From NCBI GenBank assembly GCA_902802975.1, contig CADCOF010000050.1, positions 1 through 5,419 of the forward strand: a stretch of DNA of 5,419 nucleotides, in the 5' to 3' direction. Under the pieces are notes generated by a model. The model was not told the origin of the DNA. It was given only the letters and a program-made list of their open reading frames with translations, and did not search any database. Origin of the DNA: an uncultured Ruminococcus sp. (GTDB lineage Bacteria; Bacillota; Clostridia; Oscillospirales; Acutalibacteraceae). The position numbers and the translations under genes are program-made. Of the stretch, positions 4,364 to 5,419 are shown piece by piece; the stretch's first letter is position 1, and the number at the start of each line of letters is the position of its first letter.

Positions 4364-4733
4364 CTTATCTGCCCAGATAAACAGCGTACTTCAGGATCCC
4401 GGCGCAATGGAAAAGATCAAGCAGCTGAGCGGTCTTTTGGGTCAAAATGTCGAACAAAAGCCCGCAAGTTCCAACGACAATCTTTCGGCAATAATAAACG
4501 CGCTGGGAGGAAGCGGCAGTACGGAGAATAAAGGCATAAAGCCGAATGACGCATCGGGGCTGATAAGTCTTCTTCAAAGCGCGGGTGACAGCCGACAAGA
4601 GAAGCTGCTGGAGGCCATCAAGCCTTTTTTGAGCGAACAGCGGCGCGCGAAGCTTGAACAAGCTGAAAGGATACTTCGTATTATACGTCTGATACCGATA
4701 CTGAAAAGCAGCGGTATTTTGAATTTTATATGA
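4356..4733 (+). CDS. Small helical protein of unknown function
   Basis: The 125-aa protein starts at an ATG inside the end of the preceding gene (ATGAGTGA overlap), indicating translational coupling. The N-terminal helix has DPGAMEKIKQLSGLLG (14-29). A Ser/Asn/Gly-rich linker (about 35-65) separates it from a conserved-looking C-terminal block LLEAIKPFLSEQRRAKLEQA (83-102) that continues into a basic and hydrophobic helix RILRIIRLIPIL (105-116). No signal peptide is visible; the last helix could be amphipathic and touch a membrane or a partner. The 'AIKPFLSEQRRAKLEQA' pattern recalls an uncharacterised protein family of Clostridia whose members end in such a block; I cannot give it a name. 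Operon partners on both sides suggest one shared process. Confidence 0.85.
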   Translation: MSDLSAQINSVLQDPGAMEKIKQLSGLLGQNVEQKPASSNDNLSAIINALGGSGSTENKGIKPNDASGLISLLQSAGDSRQEKLLEAIKPFLSEQRRAKLEQAERILRIIRLIPILKSSGILNFI

Positions 4734-4752
4734 TCAAATTGCAGGAGGACAT

Positions 4753-5094
4753 ATGGCACAGGCAGAGTGGAAAGTTCCGCCGATATCAACATCGGGCACA
4801 GCCGGAACGACTGAAAAAGCCGCAGTAAAGCCGGCGCGGTATGGATACAGTCGAATGGCACCGAAGGCTATAGAGGACACAACAGAAGAAGCCCAAGCAG
4901 TGCAAAACGAAGATAACGCCAATAAGCCCGATCAAATTACGGTAAGCCCCTCTCGTCATTCTGATCAAGTAGGGTCGCTTGGTTTTTTATTTGAGGACAG
5001 CGAAAGAACTCTTCTGATTTTGCTGATAATTCTATTAAGTGAAGAAGGCGCAGATGCCGGACTAATCATGGCTCTGATGTACTGCATCCTCTAG
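4753..5094 (+). CDS. Small protein with hydrophobic C-terminal tail, unknown function
   Basis: AGGAGG (4743-4748) lies just before the ATG, giving a clear start 19 bases after the previous stop. The first 75 residues are polar, low in complexity and probably disordered (Ala, Thr, Glu, Pro rich). A hydrophobic end follows in two short pieces: TLLILLIILL (86-95), a charged turn SEEGADAG (96-103), then LIMALMYCIL (104-113) up to the stop. Each piece is too short for a normal membrane helix, so the tail may form a re-entrant hairpin or pack at a membrane or coat surface. From memory, the pattern of an LLIL stretch, acidic turn and second LL stretch is found at the C-terminus of small proteins in spore-forming Clostridia. 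This is the last gene of the operon; a repeat begins at its stop codon. Confidence 0.78.
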   Translation: MAQAEWKVPPISTSGTAGTTEKAAVKPARYGYSRMAPKAIEDTTEEAQAVQNEDNANKPDQITVSPSRHSDQVGSLGFLFEDSERTLLILLIILLSEEGADAGLIMALMYCIL

Positions 5095-5167
5095 CATGCG
5101 CCCGGCAGGCATGCGCCCGGCAGGCATGCGCCCGGCAGGCATGCGCCTGGCAGGCATGCGCCTGCAG
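5094..5167. repeat. 15-bp GC-rich tandem repeat
   Basis: The unit GCATGCGCCCGGCAG is repeated about five times: three perfect copies (5094-5138), one with C to T (5139-5153) and one with the same change and a one-base loss (5154-5167). The first base is the last base of the preceding gene's TAG stop. Each unit holds the palindrome GCATGC. The minus-strand reading (RMPAG repeats) has no good start signal, and I do not call it a gene. Confidence 0.93.
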
Positions 5168-5220
5168 GCAGTTCGCGCACATAATTTATTCGTAACGATA
5201 ATTAAAAACCCGCGTCCAAC

Positions 5221-5246
5221 AATAAAGAAACCGCGCTGGGCGCGGT
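5221..5246 (-). terminator. Terminator-like hairpin for a minus-strand gene beyond the window
   Basis: ACCGCGC (5230-5236) pairs with GCGCGGT (5240-5246) around a 3-base loop. Read on the minus strand, the stem is followed by TTTCTTTATT. No plus-strand T-run follows it. It implies a converging gene to the right of the window, unless it is just part of the repeat cluster. Confidence 0.5.
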
Positions 5247-5255
5247 GGGGGTGCG

Positions 5256-5324
5256 GTCTGCCAGTGGCAGACGTTGCCAAAGGCAACAGCACCGTCAGGG
5301 ACGGCTACCAGCCGTCCCTGACGG
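5256..5324. repeat. Three back-to-back perfect hairpins
   Basis: Three inverted repeats lie almost end to end: GTCTGCC/GGCAGAC with a 3-base loop (5256-5272), GTTGCC/GGCAAC with loop AAA (5273-5287), and a perfect 15-bp stem CCGTCAGGGACGGCT (5292-5306)/AGCCGTCCCTGACGG (5310-5324) with loop ACC. No base is lost between the first two. This is probably part of a dispersed, foldable intergenic element; no gene is visible in it. Confidence 0.9.
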
Positions 5325-5326
5325 AT

Positions 5327-5419
5327 CCTAACCGCAATGTCATCAACTTAAGGTTAGACAGAGAGCATCACAAAGTTTTTCGCCAAGCCTTTTTTCAAAA
5401 AGGCTTGCCGCCGGAGGCA
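5327..5419. repeat. Partial dispersed repeat running off the window edge
   Basis: The block has a short inverted pair CTAACC (5328-5333)/GGTTAG (5352-5357). It also has an 11-bp hairpin CAAGCCTTTTT (5384-5394)/AAAAAGGCTTG (5397-5407) with a 2-base loop, followed by CCGCCGGAGGCA up to the edge. The segment AAAGTTTTTCGCC ... CCGCCGGAGGCA matches, from memory, a repeat often found between genes in Ruminococcaceae. Its full extent is not visible. Confidence 0.55.

Noticed and set aside
4574..4968. Several minus-strand frames opposite the small-protein operon
   Set aside because: They overlap well-supported coupled genes and show no start signals or conserved motifs.
5094..5167. CRISPR array
   Set aside because: The 15-bp units are directly adjacent with no unique spacers, so this is a plain tandem repeat.
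5062..5292. Minus-strand frame with RMPAG repeats
   Set aside because: It is produced by the 15-bp tandem repeat and the hairpins; there is no ribosome binding site and it runs over the end of a supported gene.

Overview
The window looks like chromosomal DNA from a Gram-positive, low-to-mid GC Clostridia bacterium, most likely of the Ruminococcaceae/Oscillospiraceae type. The grounds are strong AGGAGG ribosome binding sites, sigma-A promoters with near-consensus boxes, an rsmH-ftsL pair of division/cell-wall cluster type, and several dispersed repeats of a kind common in that group. I cannot name the species; [Eubacterium] siraeum or a relative is only a guess.

Left part (1-1384, minus strand): an extracytoplasmic-function sigma factor (817-1338) is followed, with a 17-base overlap, by its probable zinc-binding, membrane-anchored anti-sigma factor (501-833). 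Further on lies the first 121 codons of a single-pass membrane protein with a Ser/Thr/Asp-rich outer part (1-365, cut by the window edge), which has a promoter of its own. The sigma gene has a near-perfect housekeeping promoter, and its start codon conflicts with its ribosome binding site. The region between the two divergent units (1385-1571) holds a GC-rich foldable repeat.

Middle part (1572-3462, plus strand): rsmH (16S rRNA C1402 N4-methyltransferase) and an ftsL-like division gene. Each has its own predicted promoter, and a 13-bp terminator hairpin closes the unit. No mraZ precedes rsmH and no pbpB/spoVD or mraY follows ftsL, so this is a shortened cluster. The rsmH leader carries at least eight perfect copies of a 7-bp repeat.

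Right-middle (3463-4091): a complete rplL (ribosomal protein L7/L12) stands alone, without rplJ. Its promoter lies directly upstream of what looks like the 3' end of an IS200/IS605-family tnpB gene with its subterminal hairpin. The predicted mRNA therefore starts in transposon-derived (omega-RNA-like) sequence before reaching the rplL ribosome binding site. This is the most interesting feature of the window.

Right part (4091-5094): three small uncharacterised genes form a tight operon (66, 125 and 113 aa). It may have a sporulation sigma-E-like promoter, and the last protein ends in a hydrophobic C-terminal segment. Immediately at its stop codon begins a 15-bp tandem repeat. From there to the end (5095-5419) I see no gene: there is a minus-strand terminator-like hairpin, three back-to-back perfect hairpins, and part of a dispersed repeat running off the edge.
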